DNA of 64,000 nt from Phlyctochytrium arcticum (taxonomy: Eukaryota; Chytridiomycota; Chytridiomycetes; Chytridiales; Chytridiaceae). A model generated the notes under the pieces. That model ran no database searches. It saw nothing but the letters and a program-made list of their open reading frames with translations, and was not told where the DNA came from. Both the position numbers and the translations under genes were made by a program. Numbering within the stretch: the first letter of the stretch is position 1; every line of letters begins with the position of its first letter. This document shows positions 21,688 through 34,472 of this stretch, piece after piece. The stretch is taken from contig JAHLKI010000024.1 of NCBI GenBank assembly GCA_025602905.1, forward strand, positions 362,681 through 426,680, given 5' to 3'.

Positions 21688-24400
21688 TTAGGATGGGGTA
21701 TCTTTTGCTTGTGAGCTCTTGAATGAAAATTTCCGGGGTGCACTACCTCGTTCTTGCCCGCTTGTCGTTTTGGAGCTTGGCCCGCCCATCGGGACTTGTC
21801 CAAAACCAAAGTGCGGGAAAGACGTTGCAGGGGCCGAAGCGGGACCTTGACTGGCTACATCTTGAGCAGCTTCGGCTGCGGGCGCGACTGCATTCTGCGG
21901 TGGAAAGGCATTGCCAGCATTGGAAGATGAGGTCGCGAGCATAGAATGAGCCGAACGGAAGCTATTGGGTGAGTTGGGCTGGTCATTCTTTGCATTGGGG
22001 TCTTTCATGTCAATGAGGAATGGGCTGTTTAGACCCAGGGCACCTGCCGGCGATGCCGCGATGGAGTCACTCAAGCCCGGTGGTTGTGCATTCTAATAAG
22101 GTGGCGGTCAGACTTTTTGGTTGCAGAAATATCCATCAAAACTTACTGAAAGTACTGCAGCATTGTCATGCACAAGTCGCTCAGCACCAACTGCTGGCCG
22201 CTCACTTCCATTTCCGGCACGAACAGGTCTATTGCGTCCGGAACCCAAGTTCGTATCAATCGGCTGCAATGGACTCGGAGCGCGATTGTTCAGCTTTGGC
22301 CCGGAATTGAAAAACGCTGCCGATCCGTTAGTGGACATTGTGCCAACGCGATGGGAGGCGTTGGAAAGGAAGCGCAGTCGGTGGCTCTGACTATCCAGCT
22401 GGGATACCTTCTCTTCGATTTTGGACACCACATCCCGCTCTTCTGCCGGAGAACCAACGGCGAAAAGCCTTGTCTCAAGATCTGTGATATCGTCCTGCGT
22501 ACCTATTGTGAGTACTCCTCGATATCAATTTCAAAGAAAGGCAACTTACCTGCAGGAGGGCAAGCCAAGATGCGGTTGCAGCACTGCCAAGATCCGTCTT
22601 GTGATTGGGCCTCTCTGACATGTCCTCTTCAAGAGCACCCAGTTGACGTGCCAATAAGGAGTTATCATTCTCCAACCGTTTCCGCTCATTGTCCAGCTTT
22701 GTGACGATAGTGACCAAAGCTTCATTATCAAGAGAAGAGAAATCCTGCTCGGAACCCAACCGCTCATGCAGTGTTTCACTGATAGAAATGTCAATTCAAA
22801 TGTCAAGATGATGGTCATACAATGACTTATCGTACCCATGAGAGCTCTCGTCATCCCAGGTACTTGCTCCTTGAGACCGCGATGATGCAGAGACAGCACG
22901 AGCTTCGGCAAGAACCCGCTTGTCGCGTTCTTCCTGCACTTCACGGCGAAGAGTTTCGATCAGTTCTTGCGACTGACTTTGCGAAGCTTGCAGTGAATGG
23001 GTATACTGATTCAACTTGAGAACCTCTTGTTGCATGTGTAGGAGATGCTGTTGGTGCTGATCCCTCTCTTGATCCATCTTAAGTTCGGCATACCTATCTG
23101 AGGTTGTTTTGCCGTAATCAGAGGAACCCGAACCAGTGCCGCGTATCACGCCACCGAATCGCTCCTCAAACCGATGGCGGATAGCATCCTCTGCATTGGT
23201 GATCCGCTGGCGGGTGGCCATTTCCATCTCTTGCCGCACGCGTTGAACCTCTGCTCGAAATGCCGAGCGTTGCGCTTCCATGCGTACGTTGAGCTCATTG
23301 CCATACTCTGCGGCGACAGCCTCAGCGAACGCCAAATTCACCCGCATCTGATGCTCCAAGAGTACTTTTGTTCGATAAACCAAGTCATCTCTTTTAGCCG
23401 GGTCGTTTGCGTTAGCTGCGGTGGTTGGGATATTGCCAGAGACCGATAGTCGTCGAGTAGGGGATGGATTGGGAGTTCGATAATGCTGGTTGGACAGTGT
23501 GGAAGCAGTATTCGGATGAATTCCAGACAGCTGCCTGATATTTTGCTGTTGTAAGTTCTAGGAAGAAAATTAGATCGGATGCGAACCGCACGTTCTGACT
23601 AGGTTTGATTACATGAGTAGCAGACGGCTGAGGTTCCTGGTCCATGGTACTAATAATATGCCCTTCCGAGGCAGCTCGGCGTAAGATGTGCTGGGAGTCA
23701 CGAGCGTCCAAATTTGTATCAGCAGCTTTGAGAGGTACAGTGTACGTTCCAGTGTTGAGAGACAATCCCGAATGGGGGCTTGACCGAGGCGCATCCTTTA
23801 TGAATATGAGAAGGCCAATTAAATAAAGTGAAAGCTGGACTTTGTGTGTGCGGACCAACCTGTTTGGTGGAGGACATGGCAGATTTGCCCCAATACTCGG
23901 TATAGTTGACCCCCTCCTGGTATATCGTAGTGGTTTCACCTTCTTCCGGGAACTGAGACCCCCCGGGTCCAAAGTCTGGAGGCGCAGATCGCGGCCCGCC
24001 ATTGCGAACTGGGGCAAACTCGGGCGCATCAGGATTTAACTGGGCAATCCGCTGAGCCTCTTCTTCTAATTGCCAACTACTGTACATTTCATGTCGCATG
24101 TGAGAGTCTCGACCACCTGATTGCTGCTGATGCTGTAATATGATGGAGAGACATTTCCCACTGTCAGTAAATCAGGTTTGATATAAACAAACCCTAAAAT
24201 CAAGCCATTACCATTCCAATTGGTGCAAATGTTGCACTTGTTGGCCGCTCCAGGCCCCCACCTCCATGTCTTGAAGCAAATCCTCCTGTTTGACTACTGC
24301 CGAGTCGGGATCCGCCACTATTATAGGGTCGATCGCCTACACTAGTGTCTATCATGAGCGGCTGATTGGTCGCAGGCTGCTGATCAACGTATCCGGCCAT
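21688..24400 (-). CDS. Coiled-coil protein, 785 residues, function unknown
   Basis: Seven exons (24212-24400, 23860-24132, 23592-23795, 22836-23545, 22550-22778, 22147-22494, 21688-22092) join in frame to 785 residues. All introns are short GT-AG introns. The N-terminal 270 residues are polar, low in hydrophobics and probably disordered (GGFASRHGGGG, SPHSGLSLNTG). Residues about 270-500 form a long coiled coil (EVQRVRQEMEMATRQRI, LIETLRREVQEERDKRVLAE). A second coiled coil follows (LDNERKRLENDNSLLARQLG, VSKIEEKVSQLDSQ). The C-terminal 130 residues are Ser/Pro/Ala-rich and end FSFKSSQAKDTPS. It resembles cytoskeletal or centrosomal scaffolds in layout only. I recognise no family. Confidence 0.8.
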
Positions 24401-24409
24401 TGTGTTAGA

Positions 24410-25153
24410 ATATTGTTTTGGATCAAAAACTACAGATAAAACGCAACAGCACACCTTGGTGATTTTTTTTGGTTATTCCTCTTTTTTACGCAACCCAAGG
24501 TAGAGCCCCCCCTTCCCCACACCACGGCGAGATCTTGCAATTACGCGAACACAATGTCGAAGCGGGGCTTTCCTCCAGAACGCCGGCTGCGGCCTGAAAA
24601 CGACGCCGGGAGCAGCTTGTTTTGCGGCTGGTCGCTGGAGCCCCTACTCGGAAAATGCGATCTGAGATTGCCACCGAAATCCCAAAATCCAAGACACTTT
24701 CCGGGGTCGTCCGTTCCCACGACGGGCTATTTACGCGCCCAACAATTTCCACGTGATTGCCATTTTTACGTAATCCCACTTTGGGCCTTTGGCACTTTCG
24801 GCACTGCTCGCAAAGCCTCGCATCATGCCAATCATAGCATGGAGAATCTGGGACAGATGCGTTTCTAAGTGTGGCATGGTTGCAGGTTTCAGTGCAGACT
24901 GTAAAAACCTACACGGACAAGGGAATCTTGTTGAGGGCGCGCGCATCGTGCGTACATCGTGTGGCTCTGTGAGGTGTTATTCACAGTCTTCCGTTGATGG
25001 CGCGGATGGTTCGGACCTTCGTGCTCTAAGAAAAGGCAGTGCATTTATGAACATGTTTGGTAGTTATAACACGATGTAAATTGGTCCCGTCTCTAAAGCA
25101 CATTGTCTTCCCATATGCTACTCGTAAATCTTCCCCAATGCCATAGATTGGCC
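24410..25153. other. Intergenic region between divergent and convergent genes
   Basis: This holds the upstream region of the coiled-coil gene (minus strand, start at 24400) and the 3' flank of the hydrolase gene ending at 25154. Short open frames on both strands have no motifs. Nothing else was recognised. Confidence 0.4.
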
Positions 25154-26195
25154 TTAGACGCGCTTGTTGAGCCACTCCAAACAGACACCCAGCAACTCTT
25201 TGGATTTAGGCTCGCGCAACAGGTCATGCTCCTGTCCTTCCGAAATGTGAAGAGTTTTGTCAGTAGCCAGCGCAACTTCGTAAAGCTTCCTGGATCCATC
25301 GGGGCTAAAAACAAACATTTCCATGTCAGATACGGGACCTAGGCGAGATTGGGATGAAAGGAACAATGTACCTGGTTACCCGATCACTGCTGCCGTGAAC
25401 GGCCAGGAAGGGTGTTTTTATATCGGCCAAATGGGACTGAAGATGTTCAAAGGCTCGCAGCATAGCCAATCCAGTACCCACTCTCAATCGTCCGTGATAC
25501 GTCAGGGGATCCGAAAGGAATGCCTCTTCATCCCCTCCATTCTTGCCGCGATTGGCCTCCGCTAATGGTAATGATGGGACCACGCTGCATAGAGCCTTGG
25601 CAACAAGCTCTGTGGCATAAGAGGGCCGCGAGTCGGCAGCTGCCGATACCAATGGGCAGAGAATCAACATGCCCGAAGGGCCGCATTGTTGGTCGGCGCC
25701 GTATTTTAAAGCATATGTCAGAGCAACCAGTCCCCCTAGGCTGCCAGCGAACAGAAAGATTTTGCCAGTCTGTGACTTTGGCAGGGTTCGCACCACTCTG
25801 AGAATGACTTCGCGTACCAACTCAACCAAATCATCGACCGAATTAAAGTGCCCGTGCGTTCCCGTGGTCCGTCCGTGTCCCAAAAGATCAGGAGATGTCA
25901 CCCGGAATTTGCTCTCCACCATACTTTTTGGCCATTCAGTGTCTGCCCATCGAGTCCCATAATCGTGTAGACCATGGATATGCACTACATCTGCCACCGG
26001 TTGGCTCTTGCCACTAAGTTCCCAGGTTCGACTGTAGACAATATCGCCGCGGAAAGGGGTCTTATGGGTCGAAGTGTGGTATTTTGACTCGTCAAAGAGA
26101 AGCTCTGCGTTGGCTCGGGCAACGGAAGCCCGGCCTTCGGTCAAATCTTGTTCCCATCCCAAAGCGTTGCTGACCACTGACGGGATCCACTGCAT
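25154..26195 (-). CDS. Alpha/beta hydrolase, monoacylglycerol-lipase-like
   Basis: This is a predicted serine hydrolase of the monoglyceride lipase (hydrolase_4) type, likely acting on lipid esters. Exons 25372-26195 and 25154-25304 join in frame to 324 residues across a 67-nt intron. The oxyanion motif HIHGLHDYGTRW corresponds to HGxGEHxxRY. SPDLLGHGRTTG is the usual strand-turn, and the nucleophile serine lies in FAGSLGGLVAL. The aspartate is in HGSSDRVTS and the histidine in EGQEHDLLREP, so the triad is complete. I start at the ATG of MQWIPSVV. No signal peptide is obvious. The nearest characterised families are fungal Yju3-type lipases and human MGLL, but substrate assignment is inference. 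Confidence 0.88.
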
Positions 26196-26225
26196 CGTTG
26201 TTTCTGATCCTTCAGTGTCCTGCAA

Positions 26226-26760
26226 CTATTTGCAACTGTGTTGTCTGTAGGGGTCCGTAGGTGTTATTAATACTTCCACTTTGCTGATTGCGCCCCGTCA
26301 ATGAAAGTTGTTTGTTTGGCCTACTTTGATTTGCAAGGCTCCTCAGCAAGGCTCAGCAACATCGTGATAATCGAATGTTCCATAATGTGTCACGCAAAAA
26401 CCTTCCATATTATGGACAGTCTTTTCCCCAAAAACTGTTCAACAATGAAATTCAATGAAAACAGTGTAAAATATAGGGAAAAATGTATTCACTTACATCT
26501 CCTAGATTCTGAAGGAGGTCATTTTTTTCCTAATTCTTGAGCAGTCGAAGCTCGTCAGGTATCATTAGGAGACAAACCAGTTTTTTTTATTTTACATTCA
26601 ATTAAATGCATGTCGGTCCTTTTAAAATTTAAGCTCTCTATTGGTATACAGAATAGCATCACAAGATCTCAAAACTCAGTTTCCATAAAAATCTAAAATC
26701 CACTCAAAAACTGCTACTATCCTATCCTTCTCGGTGCCAACATGATCAAATTCAGTCCCT
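26226..26760. other. AT-rich intergenic region
   Basis: No gene is visible. The stretch lies between the start of the hydrolase gene and the end of the glycosyltransferase gene, both on the minus strand, and should contain the hydrolase promoter. Confidence 0.4.
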
Positions 26761-28476
26761 CTACTTTTTGATCACGTCAAAGTCGTTCGGTGGAGAGACG
26801 ATGGCATACATCACAGCAATAGCTTCCAAAAGGACCGCAACAAATTGGAACAGAATTGTTACGGGGATGAGCAGGATGAGAATGATGGGATTATATCCTC
26901 TGTCCAGATTCTCGACAAACATGCCGAGAACGTAAAGGTAGACAAAGACGATGAAGGAAAAGTCCTTGAGTACTCCGAACCAAAGGGGCGTGTCGGTTGG
27001 AACGTAAAAGCCGAGGACAATGGATGCGATGGTGCAGTAGAGCGAAATCAAACCCAGAGCCCAGAAAAAGGCCAATAGTTTGGGCAAGAAAGAGGGTAGA
27101 CGGCGAATACCGACAAACCATCGACGACGCTGCTTGAGAAAGCCAATAAGATCCAAGGGCGATTGTTCACGGACGATACCAGCGACAGAACCGCACTTGT
27201 AACCCAACTGCCAGGCCTTGACGGCAAACTGAAAATCTTCAGTCAAACCTGGGAAATTTTAAGTTAGTTACGGCCGTCGAAAGGGTTCAAAGCTAAAGCT
27301 CAAAACGGTTGCAAAACTTACTGCCAAGGTCCCAAGTAACGGCATTCTCAACGGCACCATTGGTCAAAAGGAAACTACCGTGGGCTCCAAAGATGGGACG
27401 GCGAAAGTACGAGTATTGCAGGTGGAAACGCGACAAGTCATCTCCAACACGAAGACCATCGGCCACAGTGAAAACAGGGTTCTTCCAGAAGTGGTATTGG
27501 TTGTACATGATGACACCCTGACCCCAAGTAAACTCCTTCTCGTAACGGATAAAGTTCAAGACGCGCTTGACACTCTCATCATCAATCACACTCTCCTCAT
27601 CCAAATGCAAGATCCAGTCAAACTCAGTGTAGCCCATAGTTTTGCGGTACCATTCCAAAGCGCGGGCCTTGTATTTTGAGTTTTGGGTCGTAAAGGCCTT
27701 GGGGCAGGTATAGCAGTTGATATTGTCAAAGTGATTTGGCTCGTCGGTGAGCACATGAACGCGAACACAAGGGTCGAGTTTTTCAAGGTGGTTGTGAGCG
27801 TTCCAAGATCGCATAACAGCTTCCTTGTTGTCGCCCTTGGTGACAGTCAGAATGTAAAGGTTGTTAATTTGACGGGGTTCCACGCCTTTGGGGATAGCTT
27901 TGGCATTGCGCAGCGGAAGAGCCAACCCCAAAAAGCAGACCAAAGTGTAAGGAATGGGAAGGAGCCAACCTTTGAGCAATATATTTTAGCTACCTTGGCA
28001 CTCGCGAACGTAATAGTGTACTTACCCATTTTCCAATAACATCCTTTATTCCAGTACTGATCCCAGACGTACCCTTGCGGGATTTGGAAACTCATGATAT
28101 AAGTTCCACCCAAAATGACAATAATATGCGCAATCCAAGCATAACTGAGCATAGTCATCACAAGCTTGGTCCGGCCTTTGTTGAGCTGTCCTGGTTGAAA
28201 TGCACCTTTATCTTCAGCAAGGGTGATGTCGCTGATTTTGCCTTTTTGTGGAGAGGGAGCCACATCAATCACAAGATTGTGATCCGTCAAAGTGGCCAAA
28301 GATGATTCCTGACTGTAGCGGGAGACCGTTTCGCCTCTGGTGGGAACATAGTCGGAAATGACCTCAGAAATCCGGACATCTTTCTCGTCTTCCTTTTGAA
28401 CGGGAACCTCAAAGACAGAAGCGGGTAAATCGTCGGGAATGACCTTTTTACGAGGAGAACCTGCTTTTCGGGACAT
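26761..28476 (-). CDS. GT2 glycosyltransferase, egghead (beta-1,4-mannosyltransferase)-like
   Basis: This is a membrane-bound family 2 glycosyltransferase with the layout of animal egghead/BRE-3, which add mannose to glucosylceramide. Exons 28026-28476, 27322-27969 and 26761-27248 give 528 residues. A cytosolic polar N terminus of about 100 residues precedes two helices (LSYAWIAHIIVILGGTYIMS and PIPYTLVCFLGLALPL). The catalytic region shows the DxD-like HLDEESVID, a GQGVIMYN turn, the TEDFQFAVKAWQLGY acceptor-site motif and the QRRRW motif (KQRRRWFVGIR). Four C-terminal helices follow. Substrate identity in a fungus is uncertain, so glycolipid mannosylation is an inference from the family. 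Confidence 0.85.
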
Positions 28477-28479
28477 CTT

Positions 28480-28998
28480 GGGATTTTGTGATCAGATGCG
28501 GATCTCGTAGAATAAACGCTGAGAAACAACTAGCCCTCAAGATGAGGTCGCTGCCTTTTTTTCCTTCGGCAAATTCAACGAATGGGAATGTCGGCAAGGA
28601 AGAAATATTATTGGGATGGATCTGACAAAAGGATCACTCAGGTTTTATTCCCTTTTAAAGTTGGGATAAAAAAGTAAAACCGGGCTTTTTTTGGCTAATG
28701 CCTAAAAATAACTTGCCGTGCGCCTTTTTTCCCAGATCTAGAAATGTACTGATAATACTCGGGCTACGATAAGACGCGACTCCCGTGGCGCCCTTACACC
28801 CGTAAAGGTTACTCGGGGCGAGCACATGTCAGGATATGAGGGAATAGAACAGATCTGAGGGCGCCACAGAATTCGCTCCTCGAGTAATAGCAACAAACAA
28901 TTTGAAGACATGAGAAAACCTTATTCTATGAAAACATATGTAAAAAAAAATGAGAGGTAATAGAGAATAAATTGCAGATCTGTCGTATGTTCAGGTAA
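28480..28998. other. Intergenic region
   Basis: This holds the promoter side of the glycosyltransferase gene and the 3' flank of the acid phosphatase gene. There are several poly-T/poly-A runs near 28550-28700 and no gene or RNA fold was recognised. Confidence 0.4.
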
Positions 28999-30682
28999 TC
29001 ATCGGTCCGGGGTCGCGGGGTTGGATGGTGGTGCAGCCTTGGCAGGTGCCTGCGCACCTATAGATTTGCATTCCCCCTCATAATCCTGCGGGATGATTCG
29101 CTCCATCTCACTCAGAAATGTTTCGAGGGTGCACAGTGAAGGATCGTCTTTGCGATGTCGATCGGCAGGTGCGCACGCCGGAATGGATAGTGGTTGTCCA
29201 TTATAGATCATGCGGACGTAGTGATTACTAGCTTTATAAAAAGGCAGAAACCGTGTCCATGATGATCCTAGCTTATTCTCCTCAAATAACTCGATATTGA
29301 CCTGGTTTACGGTTGATGTTATGGCACACGTATTCACCCAAAAGATGGTGGTACTTACCATGGACCCAAGAGGTGGCCACTGCGATTCTTTGATTTTGAA
29401 CGCAGATAATAATGGTCCAACCGTTCTAATGAAAGGATATGAACAGTGCGGTCCACGATTCATCATTGTAAGATACGTACGAGTCATGTCCAGAGAAAAT
29501 CGCGAGCTTAACGCTCCCAGGGCGGCTGTACACGGCATCCTGGAGTCGATCTCGTAAATCTTGAACCAAGCGTCCTATTCCCAGGCTTGCTAGTTTGTCG
29601 TTCATGTCGTAAGGGTTATATCTGATTCGTAAAAGTGAGCAATACGACCTCGCTTGAATATGCCAAGACAAATCGCCCAACTTACGCGTAGCTTCGGACA
29701 AGGTAGTTGAGTTCATCCACATCAGCCTGGCTCACACCTTTGGGAAGAGGAACACCATGCCCTTGCATACAAACAAACAGATCCTGCAAGTCATACAGCT
29801 GGTGAAAGTTACTTTTGGTCGTTGTGGGCTTGGGGTCAAGATGTTTCAGTCGAGCCAGTAACGCGTCAATCTGTGGTTTGTGGTCCTCCCAGGTTCGTTT
29901 CCGGATTTCAGTTGACAAAACCTTCAACGCCGCACAGTGTGGGTGAGGATACATGTTCTCTTCAGCAAAAGGCTTGACATGAATAGTCAGATTGGCATAG
30001 GACTCGTCCTGTCGAGCAGATGTGGGATGTAATCCATGCAACAAGAACTGGAGTGATTCGATGGTCCGAGCGTAGTCGGTGCTCCGGAGGTACACATGTT
30101 GATGATAGTCCTTATCCATTTTACCCTCAAATAACCCCATGCGGTCAATGTATAGCTTCCGCAGGTTCTCGCCTGACGTCTTCATCGTAGATTTGCCTGT
30201 ATCCGTCAACTGCCCCGCAGAGCATTCACCATTATCTGCCGATTCTTTCAGTGATGCGACAGCTGCCATCTTGGTGATATCATCCTTGTAGATGATATTT
30301 TGGACGTTGGGTGGACGTTCGTGCCGCGGTGTATCTATAGAGTCTGCAGTCCTGATGCGTCAGCTACCTTGATCTGCAGCTTGAGACTCTATGAATGGTT
30401 CTACTTACCACGGTCTTCGGTCTGCAGATCACTTCCCATCTGGTACAGAGCATGTAGAAATGGGGTGACTTTACAATGGGACCATGTACCGGGCGGCTGT
30501 AGATGTGGATAGCTGTTCCCTGGAGTCCGTTCACCTAGAGACATGACGGTTATTTCCCTGCTGCGGGGCTAACCCTGTCTGTCTAACATACCATGACGAT
30601 GAATGATTTCCAGAAACTTTAGCTTGAGCTCTGGAGGGTATCTCTGGCTGAGGGTGGCCTCGTCGGGCAAAGGGAACGGCAT
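28999..30682 (-). CDS. Histidine acid phosphatase (ACP6-like)
   Basis: This is a branch-2 histidine phosphatase, closest in layout to lysophosphatidic acid phosphatase ACP6. Six exons (30592-30682, 30409-30534, 29686-30343, 29481-29621, 29359-29425, 28999-29301) sum to 1386 nt and 461 residues. The catalytic histidine lies in IIHRHGERTPG, split by intron 1. CSAGQLTDTGKSTMKTSGENLR and YLRSTDYARTIES are the substrate-pocket blocks, and the proton-donor motif is FSGHDSTVGPLL, split by intron 4. I chose the ATG of MPFPLPDE, the first in frame after a TAA. No signal peptide is evident, so an intracellular enzyme is likely. The C-terminal AQAPAKAAPPSN tail is low-complexity. Confidence 0.9.
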
Positions 30683-30689
30683 GTTTGTA

Positions 30690-31046
30690 CGTTAGATCCA
30701 ATCGTCGGAGAATGTCAAATTCGCACGAAGGTGGGCTGGTGGCCCAAACGCGTCGCAGTTCTTTTACCTTTCCAAACAATTTTGTGCATCGAAAACCCGG
30801 ACATCCTGTCAGGCATAACTTGAATAGGATATCTCACAGATGATCTTCTTTTAATTCTTTTATTTCACTTTTTCCTGACTTTCTGTATAATATGGGCCTT
30901 CATAAAAGTTTCAAAGATCAAGGAAATTTCCAGTAAAGTGTTTTCACCGCCACCTTGTTGTGACGTGAGCGGCAAAAGCTGATCGAGAATGTGAATCGTA
31001 TCGAGCGAGAGCCTGATCTCTGAACTCTGGACGCAACGGACGAAAC
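30690..31046. promoter_or_regulatory. Divergent promoter region
   Basis: The 364 bp between the acid phosphatase start (minus, 30682) and the metal transporter start (plus, 31047) must hold the promoters of both genes. A CCACCTTGTTGTGACG stretch and AT-rich runs are visible. No specific operator can be named. Confidence 0.5.
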
Positions 31047-32819
31047 ATGATGGGTGTAAAACGACCTCCTATTACTTACCCTTTCATGCTCCATGTCAAG
31101 CTTCTACACTCCAATCCACTAGCTCCCATGCGACGCAGCAGTGCCAATTCCCAGTGCCTCGCCAGATCCCTGTCTCATGCCACCTCCCGGAGAGCAAAGA
31201 CTTTACCGATCATACCACTGATTATCGTTCAAAAACGACTACATGGCAGTCATGGGCACTCGCATGGGCCCGGGCTGCTAGCATCAGGGACCAAAGAAGG
31301 TATAGTAGGTCTAAAAACAGTCGTGATCTTGGACTAGAAATTGAACCTTCCACTGATAGGTACCAAAGTAACTGTGGTGGGGTTCGTGAATGTGACTACG
31401 AGTCCATGAAGATGTACACTCTGACGAATCGTCGTTAATCAGGATCGGAGTCAACTTGGGACTAACGGTCTCCAAGGGTGTGGGTGGCATGTAAGTTACA
31501 AGCCAAACGCAGTGTCAAATTGATACTAAACAGTCGAGAATAGCCTTTGGCAATCAGCCTCACTACTGGCAGAGGCTGCTCACTCCCTAAGTGACTTGCT
31601 AAGGTAACATTATCGTTATTTCCGTCAAGACTCACATTGACGACCTGGTCGCAGCGACTTTGTAACCCTCTATGCATATCGTAAAGCCCGGGCAAAGCCC
31701 AGTGCCGAATTTCCACTAGGCTTTGCAAAGTTGGAGCCCATGGGCAGTCTTATCGTATCCGGTTTGCTGGTCTCTGCCGGCGTCGGTATCGGTAAGTAAT
31801 GGAATACTGAACCTGATGTATGGTCAACTTAGAGATCCTTCAGCGTATCACAGTTTAGAAGTCCTGCTCGGCTTCCTAGATATATCAGCCGCCGCGTCAG
31901 CACATCATCACCCAGATCAAATGAGTCCTATCGCATTGCACATCATGCTGGCATCAGTTCTCTCGAAGGAGGCCATGTTCCAATGGACCATTTGTGTTGC
32001 CCGTCGCGCACGATCGGACGTTCTCATTGCCAATGCATGGCATCACCGTACGGATGCAGCCTCAAGTCTGGTTGGCTTGGCCGGAGTGGGCGGAGCCGTG
32101 TATGGATTACAATGGCTGGATCCAGTGGGTGGCCTGCTGATTTCGGGAATGGTCTTGAAAGCCGGCGTGCAAATTGGGATGCCGGCGCTGAGAGAGCTCC
32201 TGGATGCTTCCGCCGATGGTGAGACTGTAAAAGAAGTAGAGACGGCGGTAAAGCGATTCGAGGTACACATTCTTGATTGGACCAAGCTCTTCCGAATTGA
32301 ATCCTCAACACTTTATAGAGCCAGTCAGATGTCCTACGGATTGGACCAGCGCGCGTGAGAAAAAGTGGGCCGTTCCTCTATGGTAAACAAACAAGAGTTT
32401 CTCCGATGTCTTTGTAATGAAGGTTTTGACTAAGTTACTGTAGTGGACGCTGCACTTTATGTCAACCCGGAAATGACTGTACAATCTGCAGCCCTAGTAA
32501 GTCAAACTGAAATCACGCGGCAACGAAACATGTATTTGAACTTTTGTTCCAGCTTTCAGAGCAAGTGCGGCAGAGTGTAGTTACTCATTTGAGTTCTTTG
32601 GACCATGATCACAGTCATTCACATTCCAAAGATGATCATAAACAGACACATGACAATGACCATGACCATGTTCATTCCCACTCAAATGATCACACGCATC
32701 AAACGGAACCCTCGACTGCATCTGAAATTCATCAAGCTTCGAACGATGCACAAAATGACGCTTTGCGGGAACACTTAATTATTCACGTCGATGTTTATCC
32801 TGATACACCACGGGTTTAG
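31047..32819 (+). CDS. Cation diffusion facilitator, MMT-type mitochondrial metal transporter
   Basis: This is a CDF-family metal exporter of the Mmt1/2 type (mitochondrial iron or manganese). Eight exons (31047-31299, 31403-31490, 31544-31603, 31655-31791, 31835-32262, 32319-32382, 32444-32496, 32553-32819) sum to 1350 nt and 449 residues. The basic, Ser/Arg-rich N terminus suits a mitochondrial presequence. A GSHGHSHG patch leads into the helices. CDF metal-site motifs are AEAAHSLSDLLSD (TM2) and NAWHHRTDAASS (TM5), and DPVGGLLISGMVLKAG is the MMT signature. The cytosolic domain ends with an unusual His/Asp-rich insert (HDHSHSHSKDD, HDNDHDHVHSHSND) just before the final strand HVDVYPDTPRV. 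The normal family tail is shorter. Confidence 0.88.
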
Positions 32820-33100
32820 GAACTGGGACGTTCTCCATAGCGGGCCAAGTTCCGATTACGAAAATAGCAAGAGAATAGAGGTGGCATTCACCATTGTGTC
32901 CTTAATCTATGTATTTAAAGAATCAGTTAGACACAGATAGAAAATCTCTGCGTGCCGAGCACTAAACAATTGGTATAGCATTGGTATTACGGCAGCTTCA
33001 CGCACGCCCAATCGGGCCTCAACATGACCTAATCGTTCCATATCATGAAGTGATAACTTTGACGGGAAATACAAGTCCCTGCAACTATAATTGGACCAGG

Positions 33101-34166
33101 TTAGTCCCGTAGGGTGATGTTTCCACAGTCAATATATCTTGCCTCTCGAAGTTTCTTTGGTAATTTCTTGCTGTTTGCGAATTTCTGTTTAGTCCCCTTG
33201 ATATCCCCCGTAGCCGCCAAATACTGCAATGCTTGAGCCCCCAAATCTAATGCATGACCGAAATAATCCATCTCCTTCTTCTCTTTCGTAAATCCTCCAA
33301 GAACAAAATCAACCACACTTGTACCAGTTGGCGGACGTCCGATACCCAATCGAAACCGGATGAAATCGCCAGTCTTTAAGTGCTCAACAATGTGTTCGAC
33401 CCCCTTATGGCCCTGTATTGATCGGAGATCACCACCATCTATTGCAAACGCTTTTTGAATATCGAGGAGATTCGGCAGTTTGGTCAAAAGATACATACTT
33501 TGCACTCCTATAGATCCTTGAAGCGTGTTCAAATCGTCAAAAACAACAATCAACTGCCGTGGTATGTTCTTGATGTCGTATTTGGCAAGCACCTTGGCAA
33601 CAGCAAACCCAGATCCGTTCATTTCGATTTGGGGTTTTACCAGAAGTAACCGGAATATCTGCTAGTTCCGAGTTCACATGATAAGTAATGTATATGTTGC
33701 ATCAGTAGTGAAAAGCATCTACCTGATGATCACTACTGGGTTTGGTCCCCGCCGTCTTTGAGGCCACCACATCCCCTGGTGCCAATTTGAATACTACATC
33801 ATGGATGTCTGCCGACAAATCCAATTTGCGGATAAACCTGGGAGAAGTGTAATTGGCCGGGATAGCAGTTGTCGAAGTTTTGTTGGTACTGCTGCTGCTG
33901 CTGCTGCTGTCAGGTTCAGATTTCTCCAGAAGGGCTGTTTGCATCGCAATACAGTTTGCCAGGTAATCCACAAAGATGTGTCCGGCTACAGGAAAAGACA
34001 CATTGATCGTCAGCGCATGCCTTCAATTGAAGCACATCAATGGCTTTTGCGAGTTGAGTGACCTCCCACAAGGTTGACACTCACCATTATGTCGCGAACT
34101 GGCATACATTGGCTCAGAATTGCCAAGACCCACAACAACATAGTCGACGGGACGTTCGGTGGCCAT
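33101..34166 (-). CDS. Peptidyl-tRNA hydrolase (Pth family)
   Basis: It hydrolyses peptidyl-tRNA released by stalled ribosomes. Exons 34085-34166, 33723-33985, 33499-33658 and 33101-33438 total 843 nt and 280 residues. Family motifs in order are VVVGLGNSEPMYASSRHN (tRNA-binding Asn and catalytic His in SRHN), VKPQIEMNGSG, VVFDDLNTLQGS, then IQGHKGVEHIVEHL and FRLGIGRP. The last intron (33439-33498) has an open frame and could be missed. Splicing it out restores the NGGDLRSIQGHKG region. A Ser/Thr-rich insert (DSSSSSSSTNKTS, encoded by a CAG-type run near 33890-33910) is absent from bacterial enzymes. The C terminus is basic. The enzyme is bacterial-type, so a mitochondrial role is plausible. 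Confidence 0.9.
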
Positions 34167-34472
34167 CGTTTTGCAAAAGTTGGAACGCGTAACTCTTTCA
34201 CAAAATTCAACAGGATGTGACAGCCCTGGCTAGCTTCGCGCGTGAGAACAATGCGAAACGATTATAAACAAACTGACTGGTGGGAAATGTGGGCTTTATG
34301 ATGAACTTTTATCCCAGTAAATTCGGTTTGCTACTCAGTTTCCATGAAAGATCCAAACCCCAACGTCCAACAACTGCAGAACATGCTGTAATCAATACAC
34401 AGGAAAAGACTGAACTTAGCGAAACGGTGCTATTATAGACCCAACAAAACCCGTGCAAATATCGAAAAATCA

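Noticed and set aside
24554..24868. Plus-strand 104-residue protein upstream of the coiled-coil gene
   Set aside because: There is no motif, no splice-supported extension and no paralogue. It lies in the promoter region of the neighbouring gene.
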